Part shown: piece after piece, positions 41,064-50,395 of the stretch
Layout: every line of letters begins with the position of its first letter
How positions within the stretch are numbered: position 1 is the stretch's first letter
Assembly: GCA_035539175.1 (NCBI GenBank)
Contig: DATLIY010000003.1
Location: 124,001 to 188,000 of the forward strand
Direction: 5' to 3'
Length of the DNA: 64,000 nucleotides
Source: Acidisarcina sp.
GTDB taxonomy: Bacteria > Acidobacteriota > Terriglobia > Terriglobales > Acidobacteriaceae
Notes under the pieces: generated by a model
Seen by the model: only the letters and a program-made list of their open reading frames with translations
Database searches by the model: none
What the model was told of the DNA's origin: nothing
Translations under genes and position numbers: made by a program

Positions 41064-41084
41064 ACGTTTTGTCAGGTAAAACGT
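41064..41084. promoter_or_regulatory. Inverted repeat upstream of the isomerase operon
   Basis: ACGTTTT-GTCAGGT-AAAACGT, perfect 7-bp arms with a 7-base spacer, 90 bases before the isomerase start. It resembles a dimer-binding operator. The half TAAAACGT recalls TAAAACGC in the shared promoter module at 47909 and 59030. Confidence 0.55.
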
Positions 41085-41173
41085 ACAACCTCATCCGCTT
41101 TCACTGTAGCCGACCGCTGTACACGGTGCCTATGATTCCGGGTGTCGATATGCGGTCCAAGTGGAAGGGGTCA

Positions 41174-41905
41174 GTGAAGAGATCTGAAATCAATATTGCA
41201 ATTGCTTCTGCCATCGAATTTTTTGCGAGACATCAGTTTGCTCTTCCTCCTTTTGCAAGCTGGACTCGCGAGACATGGGCAGAACTGGATGAGGTGAGTG
41301 AATTTGCCAGCCGCGAACTCGGTTGGGATGTCACGGATTTCAATTCAGGAAATTTCGAGTCTATTGGATTGACTCTTTTTGCACTCAGAAATGGCATTCC
41401 GTCCAAGGGAAATCAATGCATGTATTCGGAAAAGATCATGCATGTACGCGAGCGGCAGGTGACGCCGCTGCATTTCCACTATAGGAAGACGGAAGACATT
41501 ATTAATCGAGGCGGCAAGGGGACGGGAGACCTGGCGGTGCAGCTATATAACTCCACTGCTGACGGTGGTCTTGCCGATACTCCGGTTGTCGTAACCTGCG
41601 ACGGGTTTCGCCGGCATTGCAAGGCTGGCGGAACGATCTTCCTTCGCCATGGAGAATCGATCACAATTACTCCCCGGCTCTATCACACCTTCCACGCGGT
41701 AGGCGGACCGGGCTTGATCGGCGAAGTGTCAACGTTGAATTCGGATAGCAACGATAATCACTTCTTCGAGCCTATCCCTCGATATCCTGAAGTTGTGGAG
41801 GACGAGGCTCCGCTTCGCCTCCTCTGTACCGAATACCCGGTTCCGCAGCAGTTAGCTTCTCAGCGCGTTACCAATTCCCAGGAGACCAATGGAAAAAACT
41901 CTTGA
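41174..41905 (+). CDS. D-lyxose/D-mannose isomerase-like protein (lyxose isomerase family)
   Basis: 243 residues of the cupin-type D-lyxose ketol-isomerase family, which interconverts D-lyxose/D-xylulose and D-mannose/D-fructose. Metal ligands lie in TPLHFHYRKTEDIINRGG (H100, H102, E107) and in the later YHTFHAVGG. I choose the GTG at 41174 because a GGAAGGGG lies 3-6 bases upstream and family members typically begin KRSEIN. Upstream ATGs at 41132 and 41150 add unrelated residues. It overlaps the aldolase gene by 17 bases. Confidence 0.82.
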   Translation: MKRSEINIAIASAIEFFARHQFALPPFASWTRETWAELDEVSEFASRELGWDVTDFNSGNFESIGLTLFALRNGIPSKGNQCMYSEKIMHVRERQVTPLHFHYRKTEDIINRGGKGTGDLAVQLYNSTADGGLADTPVVVTCDGFRRHCKAGGTIFLRHGESITITPRLYHTFHAVGGPGLIGEVSTLNSDSNDNHFFEPIPRYPEVVEDEAPLRLLCTEYPVPQQLASQRVTNSQETNGKNS

Positions 41906-42917
41906 AGCCAAGCTGGCGCTTCTGCGCGCGAAGCCACACAGCGATACCTTTATTCTGGCCGATGCCAAGGATGCAGACATGGCCTTTGGTATCGCTGCTC
42001 CGGGGAAGCGAAATGATGGGCGGCCTCGATCTCTGGCGGAGTACCGCGATAAGATTCGCGAAATCGTTGCCCAGGGACTGGTTGACATTACGCTGATGTC
42101 TGCCAGTACCTCCGAGCTGCTTACGATTCAGGAGCGCATCTTCGATCGCTCTGCTGTGACGCCAGCGGTGAGAGCCAATGACACGACCGATGTTCACGTC
42201 ATTCGTGGGGCGCAGTATCCTACTGCTCCCTCCCGGCCCTTCGCGTCAGCAACCATAGAACATATTCAGCATGGAAAGCTTTCTCCGAATGCAGAAGAGA
42301 GAAATGCCGGCGCGAATCTCGGTTTGTATTCGGTAACGTTTAATAACGATCCCGAGCGCGATCTGGCGACGATGGAAGCGTATAAGGCGTTTCGCATCGA
42401 TGCGGAGAAGAGTGGATTCCATCACTTCCTCGAAGTCTTCGGGCCGAATGTCCCCGCTGAAGTGCATGGGCTTTCCGATGAGATGATTCCGTCATTTCTG
42501 AACGATCATATTGTTCGGCTCCTCGCCGGAGTACCTTCAAAGGCGCGGCCACGCTTTTTGAAGATTCCGTACTATGGCGCTGCGGCGATGGAGGAAATAT
42601 GCACCTACGATCCATCGATGATTGTGGGTGTGCTGGGGGGATCGGCGGGAACCACGCATGACGCGTTTGCGCTTCTGCATAGCGCCAAGCAGCATGGCGC
42701 CCGAGTTGCTCTTTTCGGCAGAAAAATTAATGTCGCCGAGGATCAGCTGTTGTTTGTCGAGTATCTTCGTCATGTTGCCGACGGCGAGATCCTGCCCGCG
42801 GAGGCGGTGAAGGCTTATCACTCCGAGCTCAAGAAGGCCGGCATCGCTCCCCATCGTCCGCTGGAGTTGGACTTACAGCTCACGACCGCAATTCTGAATT
42901 ACGGAAGCGCCAGCTGA
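41889..42917 (+). CDS. Class I aldolase of the DeoC/LacD type
   Basis: 342 residues with a TIM-barrel aldolase pattern: the Schiff-base lysine in RFLKIPYYG (K225), phosphate-binding VLGGSAGTTHDAF and FGRKIN near the C-terminus. It should cleave a ketose phosphate. The exact substrate is not readable. It stands between an isomerase and a PfkB kinase, so a ketose 1-phosphate (for example fructose or xylulose 1-phosphate) is a reasonable guess. AGGAG precedes its ATG. Confidence 0.8.
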   Translation: MEKTLEAKLALLRAKPHSDTFILADAKDADMAFGIAAPGKRNDGRPRSLAEYRDKIREIVAQGLVDITLMSASTSELLTIQERIFDRSAVTPAVRANDTTDVHVIRGAQYPTAPSRPFASATIEHIQHGKLSPNAEERNAGANLGLYSVTFNNDPERDLATMEAYKAFRIDAEKSGFHHFLEVFGPNVPAEVHGLSDEMIPSFLNDHIVRLLAGVPSKARPRFLKIPYYGAAAMEEICTYDPSMIVGVLGGSAGTTHDAFALLHSAKQHGARVALFGRKINVAEDQLLFVEYLRHVADGEILPAEAVKAYHSELKKAGIAPHRPLELDLQLTTAILNYGSAS

Positions 42918-42956
42918 GTCGATGAGTCTGAACTGCAGCGCGTAAAAAGGACCCGG

Positions 42957-43943
42957 ATGGCAAAGCGTTACGATGTACTTTCGGTCGGCGTCGCAGCGGT
43001 GGATGACATGCTCTATGTCTCCGACTACCCGCGGCCCAATGTAAAAACGCCGCTCACCGCGGTGGAGCGGCATGGCGGCGGCCCGGCGTGCACCGCGGTT
43101 GCCGCCGTGGGGACGCTCCAGGGCCGGTCCGCATACATTGCGCGCTTTGGCGACGACGAGCTTTCGACTTACATCAAGTCAGGACTGCTCAGGCGTGGCG
43201 TTGATACTGCGCACATCATTCACGACGCAGATTCGGCGCCCTACCATAGCTTCATCGTCGTCGATCGTGTGGGAAGCCGCAATGTGTTCTTTGACGCTTC
43301 CATGTTTAAGCCGATAGCGGGCGAGGATATTCCAGAATCACTCATACAATCCGCAGAGATCGTTCTTCTCGATCACGTAGCGGATCCCGCATTGATCCAG
43401 GTTGCAGAAAAGGTCAGGAATCTGCATGTGCCCATCCTCGGCGATATTGAAGGGCAGACGGAAGACGCGCTCCGCATGGCGAATCTTGCGGATTATCTGA
43501 TCGTGCCGGAGGAGTTTGCCTGCTGGGCAAGCAGTACGACGAATCCTCGCGAAGCCTGCGCCGGCTTGTCGCGAACCGGGCGCCTGGCCACGGTTGTAAC
43601 CTCCGGAGCGGAGGGATGCTATTACAGCCTCGGATCCGATGCGACGATTACGCATGTTCCGGCATTTCCTGTGCAGGCGTTTGACACGAATGGCTGCGGA
43701 GATACGTTTCACGGGGCGTTCGCGCTTGGCATCGCCCGGGGCTTTTCTCCGTGGGAGGCGATAACATTTGCATCCGCCGCGGCTGCCATCAAAGCGTCTG
43801 CCGCGGGAGGCCGGCAAAGAGGCTGGGATGCGCTTCCTACGTTAGAGGATATTCTTCGTTTCCTCGGTTCGCTGCAGCGCGGTTCCGTTCCAGCAGAATT
43901 GCTGAAGAAGATTGCTGACCTGCAACTGGTGGCAACCAGCTAG
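42957..43943 (+). CDS. PfkB-family carbohydrate kinase
   Basis: 328 residues of the ribokinase/PfkB fold. N-terminal substrate region GVAAVDDMLYVSDYP and RHGGGPACTAVAAVGTLQG. The C-terminal signature DTNGCGDTFHGAFALG holds the catalytic aspartate (about D248). It phosphorylates a sugar with ATP. It is third in the isomerase-aldolase-kinase operon and ends 80 bases before the GH3 gene. Confidence 0.9.
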   Translation: MAKRYDVLSVGVAAVDDMLYVSDYPRPNVKTPLTAVERHGGGPACTAVAAVGTLQGRSAYIARFGDDELSTYIKSGLLRRGVDTAHIIHDADSAPYHSFIVVDRVGSRNVFFDASMFKPIAGEDIPESLIQSAEIVLLDHVADPALIQVAEKVRNLHVPILGDIEGQTEDALRMANLADYLIVPEEFACWASSTTNPREACAGLSRTGRLATVVTSGAEGCYYSLGSDATITHVPAFPVQAFDTNGCGDTFHGAFALGIARGFSPWEAITFASAAAAIKASAAGGRQRGWDALPTLEDILRFLGSLQRGSVPAELLKKIADLQLVATS

Positions 43944-44023
43944 CTTCCGTACGTGTAGCTGGCTGCGTATACAAGATTCAACACTGCAATGTTCCATCTT
44001 TCGTTTCAAAGGAAGGATGCTTC

Positions 44024-46288
44024 ATGAGGATCGCCCCAATCGCTTTGCTTGTGCTCGCCGGTTTCGCTTCTGGCTGCTTGCACGGCATGGCTCAAACGAA
44101 GGCTGCAACTGCTCCGCTGAAGCAGCAGCTTCCCTGGATGAATCCCGTGCTTGACCCCGACACTCGAGCGGATCTGGTGATTCATGAGATGACGCTCGAC
44201 GAGAAGATTCAGTTGGTTCATGGAGAGGGCGGCGTAGGGTATCTTCTCTCCGGGGCAACTCTCCCGAAGGGCCACAATCTTGGTGCTGGCTACGTCCCCG
44301 GCATTCCCCGGCTGCGCCTTCCAGACATCAATCTCGCGGATTCTGCCGTCGGTGTGCGCATGGGCGCTTTGCAGAGTCGATATGCAACCCTGCTTCCCTC
44401 CGTCCTTGGCATGGCTGCTAGCTGGGATACGACGGCTGCCTATTTGTACGGCTCTGTCATTGGCCGCGAGCTGCGCGACCAGGGATTCAACATGTCGATC
44501 GGAGGGGGCGTCAACCTGATTCGCGAGCCGCGTAACGGCCGCAATTTTGAGTACGCAAGTGAGGATCCCATTCTCTCCGGCGTTATGGTCGGCGAGCTGG
44601 CCCGTGGCCTCCAATCCAACCATGTCATGGGAGATCTCAAGCACTACGTGCTGAACGATCAGGAGACCGGTCGCGAGTCTCTCAACGCGGTTCTCAATCC
44701 ACGCGCTCTTCGCGAGACGGATCTGCTTGCGTTTCAGATTGCGATCGGCATCGGCCAGCCGGCTGGCATCATGTGCTCCTACAACCGCGTCAATGGAGAT
44801 TATGCCTGCGAGAATGATTCCAACCTGAACCATGTCCTCAAGCATGATTTTGGCTTCAAGGGGTGGGTTCTATCGGATTGGGGGGGCACGCACAGCACGG
44901 TCAAGGCTGCATTGGCCGGACTCGACCAGGAGCAGGCAGGCGGCTGGTACTTCGGTGCTCCGCTCAAGGAAGCCGTGCTTAAGGGGCAAGTTCCGCAGAG
45001 CCGCCTGGATGACATGGTGCATCGCATCGTTCGCAGCATGTTCGCGAACGGCATCGTGGATGACCCACCCGTTCGCCGTGTTGTCGATCCCTTCCGCGGT
45101 CGTGATGAGGCGCAGAAGATCGAAGAAGAGAGCATCGTCCTGCTGCGGAACGAGGGCAGCATTCTTCCGCTCTCCCGCGAACGCATTCGCAGTATTGCTG
45201 TGATCGGTGGGCATGCAGACGTTGGGGTTCTATCCGGCGGCGGCTCGGCCCAGGTGGACCCGCCCGGAGGCAATGCGATCGATCCGGCACACAGCACTCC
45301 GCTCTGGACCGATACGCCTGTCTATTTCCCATCCTCGCCGCTGCGCTGCGTGCGCGAGTTGGCGCAACCGGAGACCACGATCACCTATGACAGCGGAGCT
45401 GATCTGGCGAAGTCGGCCAGGATCGCCGCCGCCGCCCAGGTGGCTCTCGTCTTTGTAGACCAATGGATGGCCGAAGGTCACGATGCAGAGACTCTGAGCT
45501 TGCCCAATCGGCAGGATGATCTTGTCACCGCCGTAGCAGCCGCCAATCCCAACACGATTGTCGTGCTGGAGACTGGAGGCCCGGTCAAAATGCCGTGGGC
45601 TCTCCAGGTAAAAGGAATTCTCGAAGCATGGTATCCGGGAATCGGGGGCGGCCAGGCTATCGCTAATGTGCTCTTTGGCCGCACAAATCCATCGGGAAGA
45701 CTCCCGGTTACATTTCCTGCTACGGAAGCTGACCTCCCGTACCCGCAAGTCACGGGTCTGGCCGGTCTGAAAAAGAACCAGGGCGTCGATGGTAAAAAAG
45801 CATCCATTGTGCCGGAAGGCTTCACCCTCGATTACAACGGAGAAGGTCTAACCCCTGGGTATCGCTGGTTTCAAGTGAAGAACAAGCAGCCTCTGTTTCC
45901 GTTTGGCTTCGGACTCTCTTACACGCGCTTCCTCTATTCCGGGCTTCAGGTGGATCCTGCGGCAAAGTCGGTGAGCTTCGATCTCCGCAACGGTGGCGAT
46001 CGCCAGGGGGATGAAGTTGCGCAGGTCTACGTAACGCTGCCCGCGAAATCCGGAGAGCCCTTTCGCAGGCTGGCCGGGTGGAGACGGGTTAGCCTTGCTC
46101 CGGGAGAGAGCCAACGCGTCGATATCCCTCTTAACCCGCTCTATCTTTCTATATTTTCCGTGGAAGACAACGCGTGGCATCGTCTCGCCGGTGAGTATGT
46201 GGTGGAGGTAGGCACCTCGTCCGCAAACCTGCCGCTTCATGCGTCGCTAGTGCTATCGCAGGCTGCGCCGGATGACTTGAAACCGTAA
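44024..46288 (+). CDS. GH3 beta-glycosidase, exported
   Basis: 754 residues. Signal LLVLAGFASGC, a possible lipobox, followed by HGMAQ. The (beta/alpha)8 domain carries the nucleophile in VLSDWGGTHS (about D285). The second domain holds the acid/base glutamate in WMAEGHDAETLSLPN. The C-terminus is fibronectin type III-like (GGDRQGDEVAQVYV). It removes terminal beta-linked glucose, xylose or similar residues from oligosaccharides outside the cytoplasm. AAGGA lies upstream of the ATG. Probably co-transcribed with the esterase gene that follows. Confidence 0.93.
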   Translation: MRIAPIALLVLAGFASGCLHGMAQTKAATAPLKQQLPWMNPVLDPDTRADLVIHEMTLDEKIQLVHGEGGVGYLLSGATLPKGHNLGAGYVPGIPRLRLPDINLADSAVGVRMGALQSRYATLLPSVLGMAASWDTTAAYLYGSVIGRELRDQGFNMSIGGGVNLIREPRNGRNFEYASEDPILSGVMVGELARGLQSNHVMGDLKHYVLNDQETGRESLNAVLNPRALRETDLLAFQIAIGIGQPAGIMCSYNRVNGDYACENDSNLNHVLKHDFGFKGWVLSDWGGTHSTVKAALAGLDQEQAGGWYFGAPLKEAVLKGQVPQSRLDDMVHRIVRSMFANGIVDDPPVRRVVDPFRGRDEAQKIEEESIVLLRNEGSILPLSRERIRSIAVIGGHADVGVLSGGGSAQVDPPGGNAIDPAHSTPLWTDTPVYFPSSPLRCVRELAQPETTITYDSGADLAKSARIAAAAQVALVFVDQWMAEGHDAETLSLPNRQDDLVTAVAAANPNTIVVLETGGPVKMPWALQVKGILEAWYPGIGGGQAIANVLFGRTNPSGRLPVTFPATEADLPYPQVTGLAGLKKNQGVDGKKASIVPEGFTLDYNGEGLTPGYRWFQVKNKQPLFPFGFGLSYTRFLYSGLQVDPAAKSVSFDLRNGGDRQGDEVAQVYVTLPAKSGEPFRRLAGWRRVSLAPGESQRVDIPLNPLYLSIFSVEDNAWHRLAGEYVVEVGTSSANLPLHASLVLSQAAPDDLKP

Positions 46289-46313
46289 CTTGTTGGTAAG
46301 GAGAAATAATTCT

Positions 46314-47570
46314 ATGTGTGCAAAAGTATGGCGGGCTGGTAATCAGCAGCGTCTACGCAGGGGCATCCATCTTGCAGCCGTATGTCTGCTGGCGATGCTT
46401 GCTCCGTTGCCGGTTATCGCTGAAACGCCAGCAAACGGCCACTGGGTGGGGAGCTGGGCGAATGCACCCTTTGCCCAAAGCAATTCGCGAACGCCGGACT
46501 TCGCGGGCGCAACATTCCGCCAGATTGCGCACAACACGCTTGCCGGCAAGTCGCTGCGCATCCGGTTTACCAATGAGTTTGGGACCGAGCCGCTGGAGAT
46601 TAGCGCCGCGCATGTTGCCATCAGCGCAGGTCACGGCACTATCCAGCCGGAAACGGATCATCCGGTTACCTTCAATGGCAAACCGTCGATCATCATTCCC
46701 CCCGGAAGCATTGCGTTGAGCGATGTTGTAGCCATGGCTACGCCGCCATTTGCGGATCTTGCGATTACCTGCTATTTCCCATCGCAGCAGATCGACGTCG
46801 CCTCCTTTCACGGAGAGGCGGACCAGACGAGCTACCTGCAAAAAGGCAACTTCATCGGAGCGGCAAAATTCGATTCGCCAGTGGAGCTTACTTCCTGGTA
46901 CTTCCTTAAAGGGGTTGACGTAGAGACCACTGCGGAGAGTGCCGCGGCGGTAGTGACCCTGGGTGATTCGATTACGGATGGCGTTCATTCATCGCTCGAT
47001 GCAAACCGGCGCTGGCCGGATATTCTCGCCCACAGGTTGCAGTCCAATGAGAAGACATCGAATCTTGCCGTGCTGAACGCGGGGATGGGTGCCAACCGGC
47101 TGCTGCATGACGGAACTGGCCCCAATGCGCTGGCCCGTTTCGATCGCGATGTGCTGACGCAATCCGGAGTGAAGTACGTCATCGTGCTTGAGGGCATCAA
47201 CGATATCGGGCGTCTTGTCCGCAACAACGACCCCGCCGATGCGGTGACTGCGGAAGATATGGAGATGGGTCTACAGCAGCTGGCCGCACGCGCGCATGAC
47301 CACAACATCAAGATCTTCGCGGCTACGATCACTCCATTTAAGGGCGCTGGATATTACAGCGAAAAAGGTGAGGTGGTTCGCGGAGCGCTGAATCAATGGA
47401 TCCGCACCAGCGGCGTGTTTGATGGAGTCGTCGACTTTGACAAAGTCGTTCGAGACCCTGCAAACCCGCTGATGCTTTTGCCAGCGTATGACAGCCATGA
47501 CCATTTGCACCCCAATGACGCTGGCTATAGTGCAATGGGAAATGCAATCGATCTCAGCTTCTTTCAATAG
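46314..47570 (+). CDS. SGNH/GDSL-type carbohydrate esterase, exported
   Basis: 418 residues with a signal (IHLAAVCLLAMLAPLPVIA), an N-terminal beta domain beginning GHWVGSWANAPFAQ as in XynE-like esterases, then the SGNH fold: nucleophile in TLGDSITDG, NAGMGANR, the Asn block GINDIG, and Asp/His in DHLHPNDAGY. It likely removes acetyl or other esters from plant polysaccharides. The ATG at 46314 has AAGGAG upstream. A frame from 46290 begins within that region. It follows GH3 by 25 bases. Confidence 0.88.
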   Translation: MCAKVWRAGNQQRLRRGIHLAAVCLLAMLAPLPVIAETPANGHWVGSWANAPFAQSNSRTPDFAGATFRQIAHNTLAGKSLRIRFTNEFGTEPLEISAAHVAISAGHGTIQPETDHPVTFNGKPSIIIPPGSIALSDVVAMATPPFADLAITCYFPSQQIDVASFHGEADQTSYLQKGNFIGAAKFDSPVELTSWYFLKGVDVETTAESAAAVVTLGDSITDGVHSSLDANRRWPDILAHRLQSNEKTSNLAVLNAGMGANRLLHDGTGPNALARFDRDVLTQSGVKYVIVLEGINDIGRLVRNNDPADAVTAEDMEMGLQQLAARAHDHNIKIFAATITPFKGAGYYSEKGEVVRGALNQWIRTSGVFDGVVDFDKVVRDPANPLMLLPAYDSHDHLHPNDAGYSAMGNAIDLSFFQ

Positions 47571-48079
47571 CCCCGACGACCGAGCGATGTACGTCGACGA
47601 AATTTTCGTCAAAGGGGGAGTTGGGCAGTGCTACGATGCGCTTACCAACTCCTTCGTTTACGCAGGGAATACGCTGGAACGAGTCTGGGATGGAGAGCTC
47701 CTCCCAGCAGATGCCGGTGCGCCACAGTTGTGCGCGGGCTGATTGTGTTTTATCAGGTAAGACGAATTTGTCTGGGATCCAGAGATAGCTCCTTAGAGTG
47801 AAGGTGGCATGCGTTGCTTTGTTTTGGAGAAATATCAGGGGATCCTGGCAGTTTAGAAAGTGTTCGCTCTGCGCTGCTGGAGCCTCCTATAGGTCTGTTG
47901 CAGCGCAGAAAATAAAACGCAGCCCGATATCCTCGAAAACTCAGTGTTTTCGTTGACACTCATTCCGCCGGAGCCTAAAAAAGGCCTTGCGGCATGAAAC
48001 GCAAACCTTGGAGAGATGCAGATCATCCATGTCATGGTCGCTCATCTCCTTACGTGAGTAGCATTACGGCCTTGGAAAA
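47571..48079. other. 509-bp region before GH92
   Basis: No supported gene. The first 340 bases hold nothing I recognise. The last part contains the promoter module at 47909-47981. A frame at 47488-47742 overlaps the esterase gene and has no recognisable similarity. Confidence 0.5.
47909..47981 (+). promoter_or_regulatory. Promoter with conserved upstream module (copy A)
   Basis: AAAATAAAACGC (47909-47920), AAAACT (47936-47941), CGTTGACACT (47951-47960, containing -35 TTGACA), a 17-base spacer and TAAAAA (47976-47981) as -10. GAAAAC-TCAGT-GTTTTC is an inverted repeat in the middle. The three blocks recur at identical spacing at 59030-59081. It probably drives the GH92-to-GH27 genes. Confidence 0.7.
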
Positions 48080-50395
48080 ATGCGCATATCTTCGAACGTG
48101 GTAGCAATCCCCAGATCCAGCCGCAGCCTGCGGAACCTCAGCCGCGTATTCCAGCGAATCTCAAGCGTTTTCCCGGCGTCCAGCTTCCTGCTTTGCGGCC
48201 TGCTGTGTGCAGCCACTTCGCTGCCCGCCGCGAACGTCACGCCCTTTGAGTTGGTGGATCCGCTGATTGGAACCGCGAATGAAGGCCAAACTTACCCTGT
48301 GGTAGGAATGCCCTTCGGCATGACGGGCTGGACACCCGAGACTCAGCCTACTGAGGCGAAGTGCATCTCGCCCTATTACTACAAGGACACACGGATCACC
48401 GGCTTTCGCGGCAGCCATTGGCTTAGCGGAAGCTGTACGCAGGAGTATGGCAGCGTCACGCTGATGCCTACGACTGGAGAGCTCAAGGTTTCACCGGCGG
48501 CCAGGTCCTCCTCGTTCCGGCACCAGACGGAGACCTCAACCCCGGCCTATTACTCCGTGCTGCTCGACGACTACTCCACCAGGGTGGAACTTGCCGGCAC
48601 CACGCGCTCGGGCATGCTCCGCTTCACCTTTCCGGAGAATGCGGTCGCAAATATTCTTGTGGAGCCAAATTCACGGCCTGGCGAAGGCTACGTGCAGGTC
48701 AGGGCCGACCGGAATGAGATCGTTGGCTATAACCCGGTGCATCGCTTGTACCAGGGTGCTGGAGAGCCCGCAGGATTCAGCGGATATTTCGTTGCCCGAT
48801 TCGACCATTCCTTTTCAAAGTCCGGAGTCTGGTGCGGCGAAGATATTCGCCAGGGGACAACGGAGCAGTCGGGCGGATGCAAGCATCTTGGGGCCTTTAT
48901 AACCTTTCCCCACCTGCAAGGCGGGAAGGTCCTGATCAAGGTTGGCACCTCGTTCACAAGTATCGAAGAGGCAGAGAAGAATCTGGATACAGAGAACGCA
49001 GGCTGGAGCTTCGACAAGGTTGAACAATCTGCGGAAGCGGCCTGGCGCACCTTGCTGGGGCGCATCGAGGTGCAGGGAGGTACGGGGGATCAACGGTCCA
49101 CGTTTTACACCGCTCTCTTCCATGCCTCGTTGGTGCCGCGAGTGGTCAGCGATGCGGACGGTACATACAACGGCTTCGCAAACGAAGGAAAGCTTCATAA
49201 CGCTGGACCGGGGCGGGTCTATTACGACGACTTTTCTTTATGGGATACATTTCGCGCGTTCCATCCGCTGCTGACAATTCTGGATCCGTCACGAGACGAG
49301 CAGATGGTGCAATCTCTCCTTGCCAAAGGCGAGCAGGGAGGGTTTATGCCGATCTTCCCGACCTGGAATCACTACACCTCCGAGATGATTGGCGATCACG
49401 CGACGGCGGTGATAGTGGATGCCTACAGCAAGGGCCTGCACGATTTCGACGTTGAAGCGGCCTATCGGTTGGTGAGGCAAAATGCGATGGTCACGCCACC
49501 CGATGCGGAGTACAAGGAGGGAAAGGGCCGACGAGCTCTGCCGTCCTACCTCCAGTATGGATATATACCGCTTGAGGACAAGGTTCTGGATGCCTTTCAC
49601 CAGCAGGAGCAGGTCTCAAGAACGCTGGAGTATGCCTACGACGACTCGCTGGCTGCTACGTTTGCGCACGCCCTTGGCAAGGAAGAGGATGCCCGTGACT
49701 TCGCCAAACGGAGCGAGTACTGGCGCAATGTCTTTGATCCTGCTGTGGGCTTTGCGAGAGGGCGCTATCAAAACGGAACCTGGTCGGAACCCTTCGATCC
49801 GGGAAAGGCCTATCCATATATTACGGAGGGCGTGCCGTGGCAATACACGTTCTTCGTTCCGCAAAACATTGCCGGCCTGATTCAGGCCATGGGAGGAAAC
49901 GCGCCCTTTATCGCGAAGCTCGACGGCCTGTTTGCAGCCAAGCTTTACGACCAGGGGAACGAGCCCAGCCACCACATCGCGTATCTTTACGATTACGCTG
50001 GGAGCGCGTGGAAGACGCAGTTGCATCTTCGCCAGATTATGCACGATGAATTTCATACGGGGCCGGCGGGCCTGCCGGGGAACGACGATGCAGGCCAGAT
50101 GTCAGCCTGGTATGTCCTCAGTGCGATGGGTTTTTATTCTGTTTGCCCCGGCCGGCCAGTGTATGCGCTCGGCAGCCCCATCTTTTCTCGCGTCGTGATT
50201 CACCAGCCAAATGGGAAGAACTTTACCATCCTGGCTCCTGCTTCCTCCTCTGAAAACAAATATATCCAGTCGGCGGAGCTGGATGGTTTGCCCTACAACA
50301 GATACGAAATAACGCACGCAGATATCGTGCGAGGGGCAACGTTGCGATTGAATATGTCCGCTAAGCCCAACCCTAAGGCGCTGCAAGAAAAATGA
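48080..50395 (+). CDS. GH92 alpha-mannosidase, exported
   Basis: GH92 enzymes are calcium-dependent inverting exo-alpha-mannosidases. 771 residues: a basic N-terminus, hydrophobic signal (FLLCGLLCAATSLPA), N-terminal beta domain with the opening VDPLIGTANEGQTYPVVGMPFGM, and the (alpha/alpha)6 domain with DDFSLWDTFRAFHP, GGFMPIFPTWN and GLPGNDDAGQMSAWYVLSAMG. Length is normal. It heads the run of hydrolase genes and overlaps the next gene by 4 bases. Confidence 0.93.
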   Translation: MRISSNVVAIPRSSRSLRNLSRVFQRISSVFPASSFLLCGLLCAATSLPAANVTPFELVDPLIGTANEGQTYPVVGMPFGMTGWTPETQPTEAKCISPYYYKDTRITGFRGSHWLSGSCTQEYGSVTLMPTTGELKVSPAARSSSFRHQTETSTPAYYSVLLDDYSTRVELAGTTRSGMLRFTFPENAVANILVEPNSRPGEGYVQVRADRNEIVGYNPVHRLYQGAGEPAGFSGYFVARFDHSFSKSGVWCGEDIRQGTTEQSGGCKHLGAFITFPHLQGGKVLIKVGTSFTSIEEAEKNLDTENAGWSFDKVEQSAEAAWRTLLGRIEVQGGTGDQRSTFYTALFHASLVPRVVSDADGTYNGFANEGKLHNAGPGRVYYDDFSLWDTFRAFHPLLTILDPSRDEQMVQSLLAKGEQGGFMPIFPTWNHYTSEMIGDHATAVIVDAYSKGLHDFDVEAAYRLVRQNAMVTPPDAEYKEGKGRRALPSYLQYGYIPLEDKVLDAFHQQEQVSRTLEYAYDDSLAATFAHALGKEEDARDFAKRSEYWRNVFDPAVGFARGRYQNGTWSEPFDPGKAYPYITEGVPWQYTFFVPQNIAGLIQAMGGNAPFIAKLDGLFAAKLYDQGNEPSHHIAYLYDYAGSAWKTQLHLRQIMHDEFHTGPAGLPGNDDAGQMSAWYVLSAMGFYSVCPGRPVYALGSPIFSRVVIHQPNGKNFTILAPASSSENKYIQSAELDGLPYNRYEITHADIVRGATLRLNMSAKPNPKALQEK

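Noticed and set aside
47488-47742. 84-codon frame after the SGNH esterase
   Set aside because: Overlaps the esterase 3' end, has no ribosome site and no recognisable domain.
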